Source of the DNA: Romeriopsis navalis LEGE 11480
Lineage (GTDB): Bacteria > Cyanobacteriota > Cyanobacteriia > Leptolyngbyales > Leptolyngbyaceae
Length of the DNA stretch: 64,000 bases
Direction of reading: 5' to 3'
Assembly (NCBI RefSeq): GCF_015207035.1
Contig: NZ_JADEXQ010000008.1
Coordinates: forward strand, 42,518-106,517
Shown: piece by piece, positions 43,821 through 53,550 of the stretch
Layout of the letters: every line of letters begins with the position of its first letter
Position numbering within the stretch: the first letter of the stretch is position 1
Made by a program: the position numbers and the translations under genes
The notes under the pieces: generated by a model
What the model was told of the DNA's origin: nothing
Databases searched by the model: none
What the model saw: the letters and a program-made list of their open reading frames with translations, nothing else

Positions 43821-44837
43821 ATGGGTATCAGTGTACAAGCTGTTTTTAAGCAGTTTGGTGACTTTCAGGCTCTTAACAATGTCAGTGTTGATATTAAGAG
43901 TGGTGGGTTAGTCGCTTTGCTCGGCCCATCTGGCTCCGGTAAATCAACCTTGCTGCGCTCGATCGCGGGCCTCGAAACACCTGATAGTGGACGAATCTTT
44001 TTAACTGGCGAAGATGCCACCGATCGCAGCGTCCAAGATCGCAATATCGGTTTTGTGTTCCAGCACTACGCCCTGTTTAAACATATGACAGTGCGTGACA
44101 ATATTGGTTTCGGGATGCGGATTCGGAAACGTCCTGAGGCAAAGATTCGACAGCGGGCCGACGAATTACTTGATCTGGTGCAACTGTCAGGACTCGGCGA
44201 GCGTTACCCTTCACAATTGTCCGGTGGACAGCGCCAACGCGTTGCATTAGCGCGGGCATTAGCCGTTGAACCCAAGGTTCTACTGCTTGACGAACCATTT
44301 GGCGCCCTCGATGCAAAAGTCCGCAAGGATCTGCGCGCTTGGCTCCGGCGACTGCATGACGAAGTCCATGTGACCACCGTTTTCGTGACTCATGATCAAG
44401 AAGAAGCAATGGAAGTTGCCGACGAAATTGTCGTCATGAACAAAGGCAAAATTGAACAAGTTGGCACCCCAGCTGAAGTCTATGACCAACCAGCGAGTGC
44501 TTTTGTGATGAGTTTTATTGGTCCAGTCAACGTCTTACCCAGCAGCTCTCGCATCTTCCAAGATACGGGATTTGATTCGGGCCATCCAGAAATGTTCCTC
44601 CGTCCCCACGATATTGTGGTCGAACTCGAACCCAATAGCACGACAGTACCGGCGCGGGTCAAGCGCGTGATTCACCTCGGTTGGGAAATTCAGGCAGAGC
44701 TGGCGTTGGATGATGGTCAAGAAATGGTCGCCCATATTACCCGTGAGCGGTTTGACGAACTTAAATTGGAAGCCAAACAACGCGTGCACTTACGACCCAA
44801 AACAGCCAAATCATTCCCGCTATATTATTCGATCTAG
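43821..44837 (+). CDS. cysA: Sulfate/thiosulfate ABC transporter ATPase (CysA-like)
   Basis: 338 residues. Walker [10 protein letters not shown] (about residues 35-43), Q loop FVFQHYALF, signature LSGGQRQR, Walker [13 protein letters not shown] and the H loop VTHDQEEA are complete. The C-terminal third is a TOBE-type regulatory domain ([12 protein letters not shown] onward). The sequence fits CysA, which powers sulfate uptake with CysT, CysW and a binding protein. None of those genes is next to it here, so specificity rests on sequence resemblance alone. Confidence 0.85.
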   Translation: MGISVQAVFKQFGDFQALNNVSVDIKSGGLVALLGPSGSGKSTLLRSIAGLETPDSGRIFLTGEDATDRSVQDRNIGFVFQHYALFKHMTVRDNIGFGMRIRKRPEAKIRQRADELLDLVQLSGLGERYPSQLSGGQRQRVALARALAVEPKVLLLDEPFGALDAKVRKDLRAWLRRLHDEVHVTTVFVTHDQEEAMEVADEIVVMNKGKIEQVGTPAEVYDQPASAFVMSFIGPVNVLPSSSRIFQDTGFDSGHPEMFLRPHDIVVELEPNSTTVPARVKRVIHLGWEIQAELALDDGQEMVAHITRERFDELKLEAKQRVHLRPKTAKSFPLYYSI

Positions 44838-44898
44838 CGCGGCGATTCAGCCAAGCTGATGGGCAAAAATTCCAGCGTATCAATGATCCCATGCAACT

Positions 44899-45267
44899 CT
44901 AATATGTCGATCGTTCATTCACTGGCAATAGATAACAGCCAGTAATTCGCCAGCTCCCAGTTGTACGATTTTCCATCAGATAGAGTGCTCGCACGGGATC
45001 ACCATCAGGGCTCAACAATAGCACTGGCTGAGTCGGTAAATCCTGCAACAACGTTAACTCCTCAAACATCACCGAGCGCGGACGATACACCGGCTGGTAA
45101 GACTGTCGTACCATCTGCAAAAAGTTGGTTGGCGTCCGAAATAGTTCCTGGATACCTGGACTCGCAAATTCAAAGGCCGCTTCGGCATCATCCTGCTGAA
45201 ATGCTTGTAATTGGGCCTCCACAACCGAGCGAATTGCCGTCCGATCAACCTCTGTCCATATCATCAT
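44899..45267 (-). CDS. DUF4864 domain protein
   Basis: 122 residues from ATG 45267; GGAGG 7 nt upstream supports this over GTG 45270. The sequence (VVEAQLQAFQQDDAEAAFEFASPGIQELF in parts, then FLQMVRQSYQPVYRPRSV) matches DUF4864, a fold of the NTF2/SnoaL type. The function is unknown. Its start overlaps the stop of the LpxB-related gene (TGATG), so the two are translated together. Confidence 0.8.
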   Translation of the reverse strand: MMIWTEVDRTAIRSVVEAQLQAFQQDDAEAAFEFASPGIQELFRTPTNFLQMVRQSYQPVYRPRSVMFEELTLLQDLPTQPVLLLSPDGDPVRALYLMENRTTGSWRITGCYLLPVNERSTY

Positions 45268-46520
45268 CACATTTCCTCCAGGGGCAGGTGATCAAACTGT
45301 TGCATTAAACAATTCGCTATCCTTTTGGCTGCACCCGGACGGCCCATCCGCCGATATCCATTTTCCGCAATTGCTTGCCAATCCGACAATGGCGCGGCAA
45401 GCAACATTTGAATTTCTTGAGCAACTTGAGCCGGGTTTTGAACTAGATGCACCGATTCCCCCAATAGTCTGGTTTGTGCTTCTGCAAATGCAGGTACAAA
45501 TTGTGGACCGCGACCCGGCAAAGTGACCACAGGCTTACCTAACCCCACGAATTGTTCCGTGGCAGTTCCCGCCATCGCGATCGCCAAGTGCGATTGTTGG
45601 ATACATTCTACAAACTTTCCGACAGACAGCGTCAAATCTATTACATGCCTGCCTGATCCACTACGGTAGTGAGTGTCTGTGACACATTCCCAATCCTGCA
45701 ACGGCTTAAGCAGTTCAGGCCGTTCACAGGCCGGCACCAATGCTGCTAAAAGTCGTACGGGTCGGTCTAATTTATTACCTAGATCTTTAACCGATTCGAG
45801 GATCAGGCCCCAATTATCATAAATCTCCGGCACCCGGGAGCCCGGAATCAGGGCGATCGTCAGTGGCGCATCCGTTAAGCTCAATGGCGCCCCAATCAAG
45901 CCAATCCCGTCCATCATCGGATTGCCGACATCAAAGGCTGGAATCGCAAATTGCTTCAAACTATTGACCGTCAGCGTATCACGCGGAAATACCGCCACAC
46001 ATTGCTGACGCCGCATCAGCCAACGTTCCCAGGGCAAATACACACAACCCGTCCACCGCAATAGACGATCGTCCCACCAGGAGGCTCGTTGGAGCCAGTT
46101 CGTCTCATCTCGCAGATAATATTCTGACTTCGCCGTTCCAACAAACGCGAATGGTCGGTTCACGCACCAGGCAAATAACATCGGCACAATATCGCCAACG
46201 GATAGAATCAGACTTTGCTCTCGGGGTGACGCCTTGGCCCACTGCTTAACCGTCCGAATCTGACCAATTGTGAGTTTGAGCAACCCGGCTTCAATATCTC
46301 GCGCTAACTGACGTCCGGCATCCAGATTAATGAAGCCACCGGAAGGCATGTTTTGGGCTGGTCCAATTAAGTCAAACTGCGCCTTGCGATAAGCTCCACC
46401 ATCACCCACAATCGGCAAGACTTCGATCGTTGGCGCATGGGGTAACTGACGTAATTCTTCTAAGATGCGTAGGGCAATCTGATCTTCGCCATGACCATTA
46501 CTTAGACACAGAAGACGCAT
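45267..46520 (-). CDS. Lipid-A-disaccharide synthase-related protein
   Basis: 417 residues. It begins with the motif LCLSNGHGEDQIALRILEELR and has PIVGDGGAYRKAQFDLIGPAQNMPSGGF (in parts) and IALIPGSRVPEIYDNWG, with AMAGTATEQFVGLGKPVVTLPG near the C-terminus. This is the cyanobacterial and plastid LpxB-related family (GT-B fold) and is distinct from true LpxB; its substrate is not known to me. It is coupled to the DUF4864 gene by a TGATG overlap. There is no signal peptide. Confidence 0.85.
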   Translation of the reverse strand: MRLLCLSNGHGEDQIALRILEELRQLPHAPTIEVLPIVGDGGAYRKAQFDLIGPAQNMPSGGFINLDAGRQLARDIEAGLLKLTIGQIRTVKQWAKASPREQSLILSVGDIVPMLFAWCVNRPFAFVGTAKSEYYLRDETNWLQRASWWDDRLLRWTGCVYLPWERWLMRRQQCVAVFPRDTLTVNSLKQFAIPAFDVGNPMMDGIGLIGAPLSLTDAPLTIALIPGSRVPEIYDNWGLILESVKDLGNKLDRPVRLLAALVPACERPELLKPLQDWECVTDTHYRSGSGRHVIDLTLSVGKFVECIQQSHLAIAMAGTATEQFVGLGKPVVTLPGRGPQFVPAFAEAQTRLLGESVHLVQNPAQVAQEIQMLLAAPLSDWQAIAENGYRRMGRPGAAKRIANCLMQQFDHLPLEEM

Positions 46521-46793
46521 AGGGCACAGTCCATTCAGACAGCGAGGAAGACAAAACTTCAGTTAAAGATAGCATTTTCATTGACGGCTTGTGAGCGAGA
46601 CTTGATAGCGCATCCAGACACAATCAAGCAATCACGAAGCTTATCTTAAGAAGGCTTTATCTTCGCAAGCGGGTCGATCAAAATGGACATATGGGCGTTA
46701 TTCACTCACCACATCACTCCGATACTCCAACATTCAACAGACAAACAGTATGTAATGTCCGCCATCCATACACCTTAACTTTGGTCCTCCGCT

Positions 46794-47429
46794 ATGCCAT
46801 ACATGTGCGACATTAGTCCCAACCAAACAGTATTTTTAGATAACCCTGGTGACCAAACTGTCTTGACCTGCATGAGTGGCCAAGTCGGCCAGCAGCAGCA
46901 ATCAAGCAGTAGCTTTACCACAGGACGTTGGAGTAATCCCCCAGAACTATGGCGATCGAGCCAAGGGCTATTTATTCAAATCCACGGTGAGTCGGGAATA
47001 ACCATCGTGCAAATCCAAAATAATGGCTTGCATGTCACCTCGGCTCAAGCGATCGGGCAGCCAGCACAAACCATCCCGATGCAACCCGTCGCCGCTATGC
47101 CCAATATGCCGACAATGCAATCGATGCAACCCATGCCACCGATACAACCCATGCCACCGATGCAGCCCATGTCGCCGATGCAGCCCATGCCACCGATGAA
47201 CATGAGCAATATGAACAGCGCCCCCCCCGCGATGCAAATGCAGATGGGGAATATGCAAATGAGTATGGATAATCCCACCAATCCCAAGAGCAGCAGCTCT
47301 AATGGTGTCTCCCATAGCCTTAACAGCAGTCATTCAACCCCCACGCAACGCAATTTTTGCAGTGGCTGTGGTCAACCGATTCGCCCGAACGACAATTTTT
47401 GCAGTAGCTGCGGGCAGAAACTCGAATAA
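46794..47429 (+). CDS. Met/Pro/Gln-repeat protein with C-terminal zinc ribbon
   Basis: 211 residues in three parts. Residues 1-90 form a globular domain with no family I recognise (SPNQTVFLDNPGDQTVLTCM, then LFIQIHGESGITIVQIQNNG). Residues 98-165 are low complexity, rich in Met, Pro and Gln. Within it four exact-length 18-nt repeats (47124-47195) encode (M/I)QPM(P/S)P units. The C-terminal 25 residues form a C2-C2 zinc ribbon, FCSGCGQPIRPNDNFCSSCG. The ribbon usually marks proteins of the bacterial zinc-ribbon group that bind protein or nucleic acid. Whether the Met repeats bind copper, as some Met-rich segments do, is a guess. The gene stands alone. Confidence 0.8.
   Translation: MPYMCDISPNQTVFLDNPGDQTVLTCMSGQVGQQQQSSSSFTTGRWSNPPELWRSSQGLFIQIHGESGITIVQIQNNGLHVTSAQAIGQPAQTIPMQPVAAMPNMPTMQSMQPMPPIQPMPPMQPMSPMQPMPPMNMSNMNSAPPAMQMQMGNMQMSMDNPTNPKSSSSNGVSHSLNSSHSTPTQRNFCSGCGQPIRPNDNFCSSCGQKLE
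47124..47195 (+). repeat. Four tandem 18-nt repeats inside the zinc-ribbon gene
   Basis: Units ATGCAACCCATGCCACCG, ATACAACCCATGCCACCG, ATGCAGCCCATGTCGCCG and ATGCAGCCCATGCCACCG are in phase with the codons, so repeat number can vary without frameshift. Confidence 0.9.
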
Positions 47430-47572
47430 TCAACCCGATCGAACATGACTTGAATTCATTCAAGCAATGTTGAATGCAATAGCCCCACAAACAAGCACCC
47501 GTTAGGCAGTACATGCACTCACATCAATTAGTCGAATTCGTCTGATATGACGAGCTCACACAACTGCCAACA

Positions 47573-49594
47573 TCACACCACAGCAATATTTTGGCTGACG
47601 ATCGGTTTGGCAACGGGTGGGTGGTTTGGCGCTTTATATTCCGGCACAAGCGTCTTCAGAGTGCGTTTTAACTCTTGAATGTTATTCGACTGCGCCACAC
47701 GAAATAGCTGATGCAGAACCCCCTCTAACTCCGTCCACGGTAGCATCGACTCCCGTGCTGCAAAGATTTTCGGATGGCGAGTTTCAATCGCATTATCACT
47801 ATTAATCAACAGCTCTTCATACAGCTTTTCGCCCGGTCGCAATCCGGTAATTTGAATTTCGATATCCTGCCCGGGTTGCAGACCACTTAACTCAATCATC
47901 TGAATCGCCAAGTCATAGATCCGAACGGGCTCACCCATATTCAGTAAAAAGACTTCGCCACCATTCCCCATTGCACCGGCTTGAATGACCAAGCGCGCCG
48001 CTTCCGGAATCGACATAAAATAACGCGTAATGTCGGGATGGGTAATCGTAATGGGCCGGCGTTCGGCAATCTGCCGCCGGAACCGCGGCACCACAGAACC
48101 ACTACTGCCTAAAACATTCCCGAATCGCACCATAATAAATCGCGTGTGCGTATCCGATTTAGCCGCTAAAGCCTGCAGTGTCAATTCCGCAATCCGCTTC
48201 GTTGCACCCATCACATTAGTTGGACGAACAGCTTTATCGGTCGAAATCAACACAAAAGTATTCACCCGACATTCGTTTGCAACTTGGGCAGTAATCATCG
48301 TGCCATAGGCATTATTAATCACACCCTGGGCCGGATTCGCTTCAACTAATGGCACATGCTTATACGCCGCTGCATGATAAATCGTTTCAACTCGATGGAC
48401 CGAGAGGGCCTGGCGTAGCCGATCGGCGTCCGTAATCGAACCCAAGAAAGGCACGACCTTTAACTGTGGATAAGTCTCAACCAGTTCCATTTCAATGGCA
48501 TACAGGGCAAACTCACTCACCTCATACAAGACCAATAGCAATGGTTTTTGCTGAGCAATTTGACGACAGAGTTCCGACCCGATCGAGCCCCCAGCACCCG
48601 TCACCAACACGACTTTATCAGTAATATTTGCCTGTAGCAGCGACGCATCGGGCAGCACCTCTTCACGGCCCAAGAGATCCGCCACATCAACTTCACGCGT
48701 CTGGGAAATTGAGACTTGACCCAGCACAATTTCTTCGAGAGTGGGAATGGTCTTCACCTCGACCATCAAGGGATGTAAACGCTGTAAAATTTTGCGGCGC
48801 TCCTGCGGGGTTGCCGACGGTACAGCCATCAAAATCAAGCTAACCTCATAGTCCTCGACGAGCATGGGCAAATCCGGGGCCGCATGAATTTTAATATCAT
48901 GGGCGATGCGACCAATCAAACTGGGTTCATCATCAACGAACGCCACAATGTGATAATTCTGTCCCCGCAGAATCGACTGTGCTAACAACATTCCGGCTCG
49001 ACCCGCACCATAAATAATAATGCGTGGGTGCGTGTAGTTATGGTGTAGTAAAGAACGGGAATCATCGGGCTTATTAGTTCGTGCACGAAAGGCGATCGCG
49101 TCAATTTGATAGACTAAGCGACGGAAAATCAACCGCGAACTGATCACACCGACTAGCGCGATTAGGGCCCCAATAATCTGCACTGATCGCGGCAGTAATG
49201 GCAATGGTCGCAAAGCATTAACCAGCAGAAATAAGCCATCACTCAGCAGCGTCGCTTTAATCGGAATTTCCAGCAGCTCTGGACCGGAGTATCGCAGCAA
49301 AGGACGATACATCCCACACAAATAGAAACAGCCAGCCTTCAATAAGGTAAATAGCAGCGCACTGCGTAAATAGAAATCAAATTGCACCCCGGGAATTACA
49401 TGATCAAACCGGAGATACAACGCACCATAGATTGAGCCAAAGGTCATTAAGGCATCGAGGAAGAACAACACTAGGCGACGCTGATAGCTTGCTTCAAACA
49501 AACAAACTCGAAAAAACGTCTTAGCGCCTCGAATTTTTAATATCGCCTGAACAAATAGATCCAAACATCGACTGAATGAATTAATAATTCGCAT
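47573..49594 (-). CDS. Nucleoside-diphosphate-sugar 4,6-dehydratase, membrane-bound (WbpM/CapD type)
   Basis: 673 residues from ATG 49594 (a TTG lies 5 codons upstream). Four membrane helices lie in the first 165 residues, followed by a CoA-binding-like Rossmann domain (about 190-305, IIIYGAGRAGMLLAQ) and an extended-SDR domain with TGAGGSIGSELCRQI, IYHAAAYKHVPLVE and TDKAVRPTNVMGATKR. In this family the usual Tyr of YxxxK is replaced by Met (MGATK), as seen here. Enzymes of this type convert UDP-GlcNAc to the 4-keto-6-deoxy sugar. It is the last gene of the polysaccharide locus. Confidence 0.92.
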   Translation of the reverse strand: MRIINSFSRCLDLFVQAILKIRGAKTFFRVCLFEASYQRRLVLFFLDALMTFGSIYGALYLRFDHVIPGVQFDFYLRSALLFTLLKAGCFYLCGMYRPLLRYSGPELLEIPIKATLLSDGLFLLVNALRPLPLLPRSVQIIGALIALVGVISSRLIFRRLVYQIDAIAFRARTNKPDDSRSLLHHNYTHPRIIIYGAGRAGMLLAQSILRGQNYHIVAFVDDEPSLIGRIAHDIKIHAAPDLPMLVEDYEVSLILMAVPSATPQERRKILQRLHPLMVEVKTIPTLEEIVLGQVSISQTREVDVADLLGREEVLPDASLLQANITDKVVLVTGAGGSIGSELCRQIAQQKPLLLVLYEVSEFALYAIEMELVETYPQLKVVPFLGSITDADRLRQALSVHRVETIYHAAAYKHVPLVEANPAQGVINNAYGTMITAQVANECRVNTFVLISTDKAVRPTNVMGATKRIAELTLQALAAKSDTHTRFIMVRFGNVLGSSGSVVPRFRRQIAERRPITITHPDITRYFMSIPEAARLVIQAGAMGNGGEVFLLNMGEPVRIYDLAIQMIELSGLQPGQDIEIQITGLRPGEKLYEELLINSDNAIETRHPKIFAARESMLPWTELEGVLHQLFRVAQSNNIQELKRTLKTLVPEYKAPNHPPVAKPIVSQNIAVV

Positions 49595-49727
49595 AAGGTT
49601 TCGGCACAAACTAGGACTTAAAATCGGTCACCATCGAGCCAAAGCCGATGACCAACATACGGAATAGAATGACAAAAATATTGAATAGCACGGTGGGAGT
49701 TAAGGTAGAAGGCACCCCACCATGCGC

Positions 49728-50789
49728 TTAGTTATTTGACTTACGCGGCAATAAACGAGGACTTGTGCTCCGAGCAACTTGAGCATTCACGGCGACCGGC
49801 GGCTGATGGAGCTGGATATATCGCTCAATCTGGAAAATTGCACCGATCGTTACCACCAAACTGAGCACTGCACCAATGGGACCTAACAGCATTAGCGTAC
49901 AAGCAATTAAAACTGCACTGCCAATATAGAAAGTCGCAACTTCAGCATGAGACCAACCTGTTTGATTAAGACGTTGATACAAGTGACTCCGATGGGCCTG
50001 AAATATATTTTCGCCACGCAGGGAACGCCGAAACAATGTATAAATGGCATCAGTTACCAGGGGCAACACGATCGCGAGATTCGACCAAGCTAAACCCACT
50101 GGCTGGGATGCCGCATGATTTGAGTGATAGAGGATTGACGCTGCAATCACCGCGCCAATAATCGTGCTACCAGCATCGCCCATGAAAATTTTGGCCGGCG
50201 ACCAGTTCCAAACCAAGAAACCGAGTAGAGCCATTGCCAAAACCCAAAATTCGGGCTGATTCAAAGCAACTGCACAAAACAGCATTTGCACTAAAGCAAC
50301 GCCGGCAACTAAGCCATCCAAGCCATCCATAAAGTTGTAGAAATTGATCAGCGCCGTCAATCCAATGATCGTCAGCCCGAAAGCAACAACATTGCCGGGA
50401 AGCCCCAAGTCCTCGAACCAAGGCTGCGGAAACGGACCAGTTTGAAACACAATAAACGCTGCAACAGCAATCTGCACAGCATAACGTGTCCGCGCCTTCA
50501 CCGTTTTCCAGTCATCAATGATACTAATAACAATTAGTGGTAGAAGTGCGACCCAGACCTGCGGTGGAACCGCCAAGGCAGTATTCGGCACGAAAACTTG
50601 ATATAGAAATAAACTAACCGCACCTGCAACAATAAAACCGAGCCCACCGCCTCGGGGGGTTGGCTGCTTGTGCGAACTACGGGCATTGGGAATATCAACT
50701 AAATGGTTTTTGAGATAGCGCTTCACTAAGCTGACACAGAACGCACTCAAGCAGAATGCGAAAACCGACAAAAACATGACGAGAGACAT
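49728..50789 (-). CDS. Polyprenyl-phosphate sugar-1-phosphate transferase (WecA/WbpL/MraY superfamily)
   Basis: 353 residues with about eleven membrane helices. The motifs of this superfamily are present: NARSSHKQPTPRGGGLGF (about residues 34-51), NFMDGLDGLVAG (about 151-162), FMGDAGST (about 205-212) and AHRSHLYQRL. It transfers a HexNAc-1-phosphate to undecaprenyl phosphate and so starts the repeat unit. A more exact donor cannot be read, but linkage to WbpM- and WbpV-like genes suggests a UDP-6-deoxy-HexNAc. Confidence 0.92.
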   Translation of the reverse strand: MSLVMFLSVFAFCLSAFCVSLVKRYLKNHLVDIPNARSSHKQPTPRGGGLGFIVAGAVSLFLYQVFVPNTALAVPPQVWVALLPLIVISIIDDWKTVKARTRYAVQIAVAAFIVFQTGPFPQPWFEDLGLPGNVVAFGLTIIGLTALINFYNFMDGLDGLVAGVALVQMLFCAVALNQPEFWVLAMALLGFLVWNWSPAKIFMGDAGSTIIGAVIAASILYHSNHAASQPVGLAWSNLAIVLPLVTDAIYTLFRRSLRGENIFQAHRSHLYQRLNQTGWSHAEVATFYIGSAVLIACTLMLLGPIGAVLSLVVTIGAIFQIERYIQLHQPPVAVNAQVARSTSPRLLPRKSNN

Positions 50790-51121
50790 AGTTCTCAGGA
50801 ATTAGAAATACGACTTAAGGAAGATGCCGCCACCTAAATATTGGGAATTTCGAAAAGCCAATTAGGTTAAACAAAACTCTCACTTTGCCTAATCTAAAAC
50901 CCAATTCATCAGAAGGAAAGGGTATTCCAGTGGAATTCGACTTAACTTCACAGAGATGGATGAGGCTAACCATGCGATTTCACATAAACTTTGTATCTGA
51001 AGGCACCTAAACGAATACGATGCAGTGTCAATAGGCAATTTATTGTACCCAGGGTTAAGTGACGATTAGCATGCTGATTGAACAACCGCATTTTCACTTA
51101 GCATGACGATATCAATGGGGT
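50790..51121. other. 332-bp gap inside the polysaccharide locus
   Basis: No gene is seen. This is the largest gap in the locus, so it may hold a second promoter that drives the WecA-like and WbpM-like genes. I found no clear hairpin in it. Confidence 0.45.
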
Positions 51122-52096
51122 TCAGGCCTTAGCCTTAAGCCAATCAACGGTTGCTTGTAGACCTTGATCCACCGTATATGGTGGCTGCCACGCCAATGTT
51201 TGTTGGATTTTATGACTGTCCACCACCAGCGAACCGATTAACCGAGAAACCGCTGCCGACTTTCCGGTTAGTCGCGCAATGAGTTGCAAAAGTCCCACCG
51301 GCAAGGACAGGAGACGGGGCGATTGGTTAAACGATCGAGCAATCCGCCGCAGCAACTGTGGGGTCGACAAATCTTCCCCATCACTCACGAGAAACGTTTG
51401 ATTCGCGGCTGCCGGGTGCTGTGCTGACACAATGATGGCATCGGCCAAATTTCCCACATAAACCAAGCTCCGGCGATTCTGCACCGCCCCCAGCGGCAAC
51501 GGGATCCGGCGTTGGACTACCCGCAACATTTGCAGGAAGTTAGCTTTCACCATGGGCCCATAGACCAATGGTGGACGTAGAATGACAACTTCGAGGCCGG
51601 TTTGCAATGCAATTTGCTGCAATTGCACCTCCGCTTCCCATTTACTAATGCCATAGGGATCACTCGGTCGCAATTGGTCGGATTCAGCATAAGCCTCAAC
51701 CGCCGAGGATGCCTCACCATGCACTTTAATCGAACTTAAATAGATAAAGCGGCGGACACCGGCTCGAGCGGCGGCCTGGGCCAACTGACAAGGCGCAGCG
51801 GTATTTACCGCCCGAAATTCGGCCAACGGGTCCGCCGATTGATCATTCATTTGATGGACTCTGGCGGCCAAGTGAATAATGCAGTCAACTTGCGATAGTA
51901 GTTGCGTCGATGCCGCCAGTTCTGCTAAAGACTGGACAATCACGGGCTGAATCTGCGGCTGATCAAGCAAGGACTGGGGCAAGCTCGGACGACGACAAAC
52001 CGCATAAATCGACCCAATTTCAGGATACTGCGCCAAGATACGTTGGCAAACCGCTTGCCCCACAAAGCCATTCGCACCAGTAATTAAAATATTCAT
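51122..52096 (-). CDS. NAD-dependent epimerase/reductase (WbpV/Gne-like)
   Basis: 324 residues. Extended SDR with LITGANGFVGQAV at the N-terminus, IIHLAARVHQMND (the HxAARVH motif of the WbpV group, about residues 72-84), Ser in LSSIKVHGE and Y-x-x-x-K in DPYGISKWEAE. WbpV-type enzymes reduce the 4-keto sugar made by WbpM to UDP-QuiNAc. AAGGG precedes the ATG by 7 nt. It lies between the GT2 and the WecA-like genes. Confidence 0.85.
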   Translation of the reverse strand: MNILITGANGFVGQAVCQRILAQYPEIGSIYAVCRRPSLPQSLLDQPQIQPVIVQSLAELAASTQLLSQVDCIIHLAARVHQMNDQSADPLAEFRAVNTAAPCQLAQAAARAGVRRFIYLSSIKVHGEASSAVEAYAESDQLRPSDPYGISKWEAEVQLQQIALQTGLEVVILRPPLVYGPMVKANFLQMLRVVQRRIPLPLGAVQNRRSLVYVGNLADAIIVSAQHPAAANQTFLVSDGEDLSTPQLLRRIARSFNQSPRLLSLPVGLLQLIARLTGKSAAVSRLIGSLVVDSHKIQQTLAWQPPYTVDQGLQATVDWLKAKA

Positions 52097-52106
52097 AGTA
52101 GAACCC

Positions 52107-52904
52107 TTAAGATTTGAATGGCAACGCCGGTTCGCGCGACAGCGCCGCTGGTTTCGGACGGCGAATTAACTGAAACACTTTCGTAAAATATTTGGAGAGC
52201 ACCTTAAACCAGTTCGTTTTAATTCCGTTTTCCGCACAGGCCCGCAGAATTTCGCGATTCAGAATCCAATTACTCATCAGATTAGTTGTACTGGCCCCGC
52301 CCGTCCGCATGCGCACCATCACCTGCGGAATATAAGCATAGGCAAGATGATATTTTGCCAAAAACCGCGTCAACAGCTCATAGTCAGCGGCAATCTTATA
52401 ATCAATTTGAAAGACACCGTATTGCTCATAGGCCCACCGCTTCACAAAGAACGTGGGATGCGCCGGCATCCAACCATAGGCAAACAAACGCGGTTGGAAA
52501 CGGGCGGAGCTATAGTAACGAGTCACTTTACTCAAATCACTGTCATTGACATAGACCAGGTCACCGAAAACAGCATCCGCTTGGGTCGCTTGCAGCCGAT
52601 CGACCACACTAGAAATCACGGTTGCATCAGCGTAAAAATCATCCGAGTTCAGAATACCAATGACATCCCCTGTAGCCAAAGCAATGCCTTTATTCATGGC
52701 ATCGTACATGCCGCGATCCGGCTCTGATACAAACTGGGCAATCTGATCCCCAAACGATCGCACAATTTCCCCGGTTTGATCATTCGAGGCCCCATCAACC
52801 ACGATATATTCAATATCTGGATAGTCCTGAGATAAAACCGAAACGATCGTATCGCGTAGAGTCTTCTCGCTGTTATAAGCCGCTGTAATGATCGAAACTT
52901 TCAT
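52107..52904 (-). CDS. Glycosyltransferase family 2
   Basis: 265 residues, GT-A fold. VSIITAAYNSEKTLRDTI starts the protein, followed by VDGASNDQT, SEPDRGMYDAMNKGIALATGD (in parts) and the DxD-like LNSDDFYA (about residues 90-97). It adds one sugar to the lipid-linked chain. The donor sugar is not known. Ten base pairs separate it from the WbpV-like gene. Confidence 0.9.
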   Translation of the reverse strand: MKVSIITAAYNSEKTLRDTIVSVLSQDYPDIEYIVVDGASNDQTGEIVRSFGDQIAQFVSEPDRGMYDAMNKGIALATGDVIGILNSDDFYADATVISSVVDRLQATQADAVFGDLVYVNDSDLSKVTRYYSSARFQPRLFAYGWMPAHPTFFVKRWAYEQYGVFQIDYKIAADYELLTRFLAKYHLAYAYIPQVMVRMRTGGASTTNLMSNWILNREILRACAENGIKTNWFKVLSKYFTKVFQLIRRPKPAALSREPALPFKS

Positions 52905-52938
52905 CGTATGAATACCCGAATACCACTATAAAAAATGC

Positions 52939-53550
52939 CTAAATATCCCTCAATTTCCGAGTCTTAATCGGCTGCGCTGGATTGCCGGCATACACCGTCA
53001 TCGGCTGGAGTGACTGTGCCGTCACACTACCCAACGTTAATATGGCCCCGGGGCCAACCGATACTCCCGGTCCAACCACCGCTTTAGCGGCAACCCAACA
53101 ACCCGATTCCAACGTAATCGCACCAAGCCGTAATTGAAATGCGGGATCGCTCCAATCATGATTTCCAGTACAAAGATAAACACCTTGGGAAATACAAACA
53201 TGGTCAGAGATCGTTACAGGTGCAACATTATCAATCCAAGCATTTTCACCAATCCAACAGTGATCACCAATCACCAAACGCCAGGGAAATTTCACTTGCA
53301 CACCCGGTTTGATGCGCACACCCCGGCCAATTTTAGCGCCAAATAAGCGCAGAACGCGCAGCTTAAAGCTCGAGGCGGGTAAGCAACGTGTCTGAACCAA
53401 AAAATCACCCACAAAGAACCACGCTAGCTGCTTCCACAACGGTGCACCCGGAGTATAATCACCCGTGACATATTGATCCAGACATACTGCAGTCAAAGGG
53501 TTTGACTCAATGTCATTCATAATGGGTTGAGGCGGATGGAAATTAGACAT
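52939..53550 (-). CDS. Hexapeptide acetyltransferase (WcaF-like)
   Basis: 203 residues. A left-handed beta-helix of hexapeptide repeats is visible from about residue 80 (IKPGVQVKFPWRLVIGDHCWIGENAWID in parts), with CTGNHDWSDPAF (about 127-138), a WcaF trait, and GNPAQPIK near the end. It is likely an O-acetyltransferase for the polymer, as WcaF is for colanic acid. Its start overlaps the end of the GT4 gene by 8 nt. Confidence 0.88.
   Translation of the reverse strand: MSNFHPPQPIMNDIESNPLTAVCLDQYVTGDYTPGAPLWKQLAWFFVGDFLVQTRCLPASSFKLRVLRLFGAKIGRGVRIKPGVQVKFPWRLVIGDHCWIGENAWIDNVAPVTISDHVCISQGVYLCTGNHDWSDPAFQLRLGAITLESGCWVAAKAVVGPGVSVGPGAILTLGSVTAQSLQPMTVYAGNPAQPIKTRKLRDI

Noticed and set aside
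46968..47333. 121-codon minus-strand frame opposite the zinc-ribbon gene (His/Gly-rich)
   Set aside because: It is the mirror of the Met/Pro repeats; the plus-strand frame has the zinc ribbon and is the real gene.
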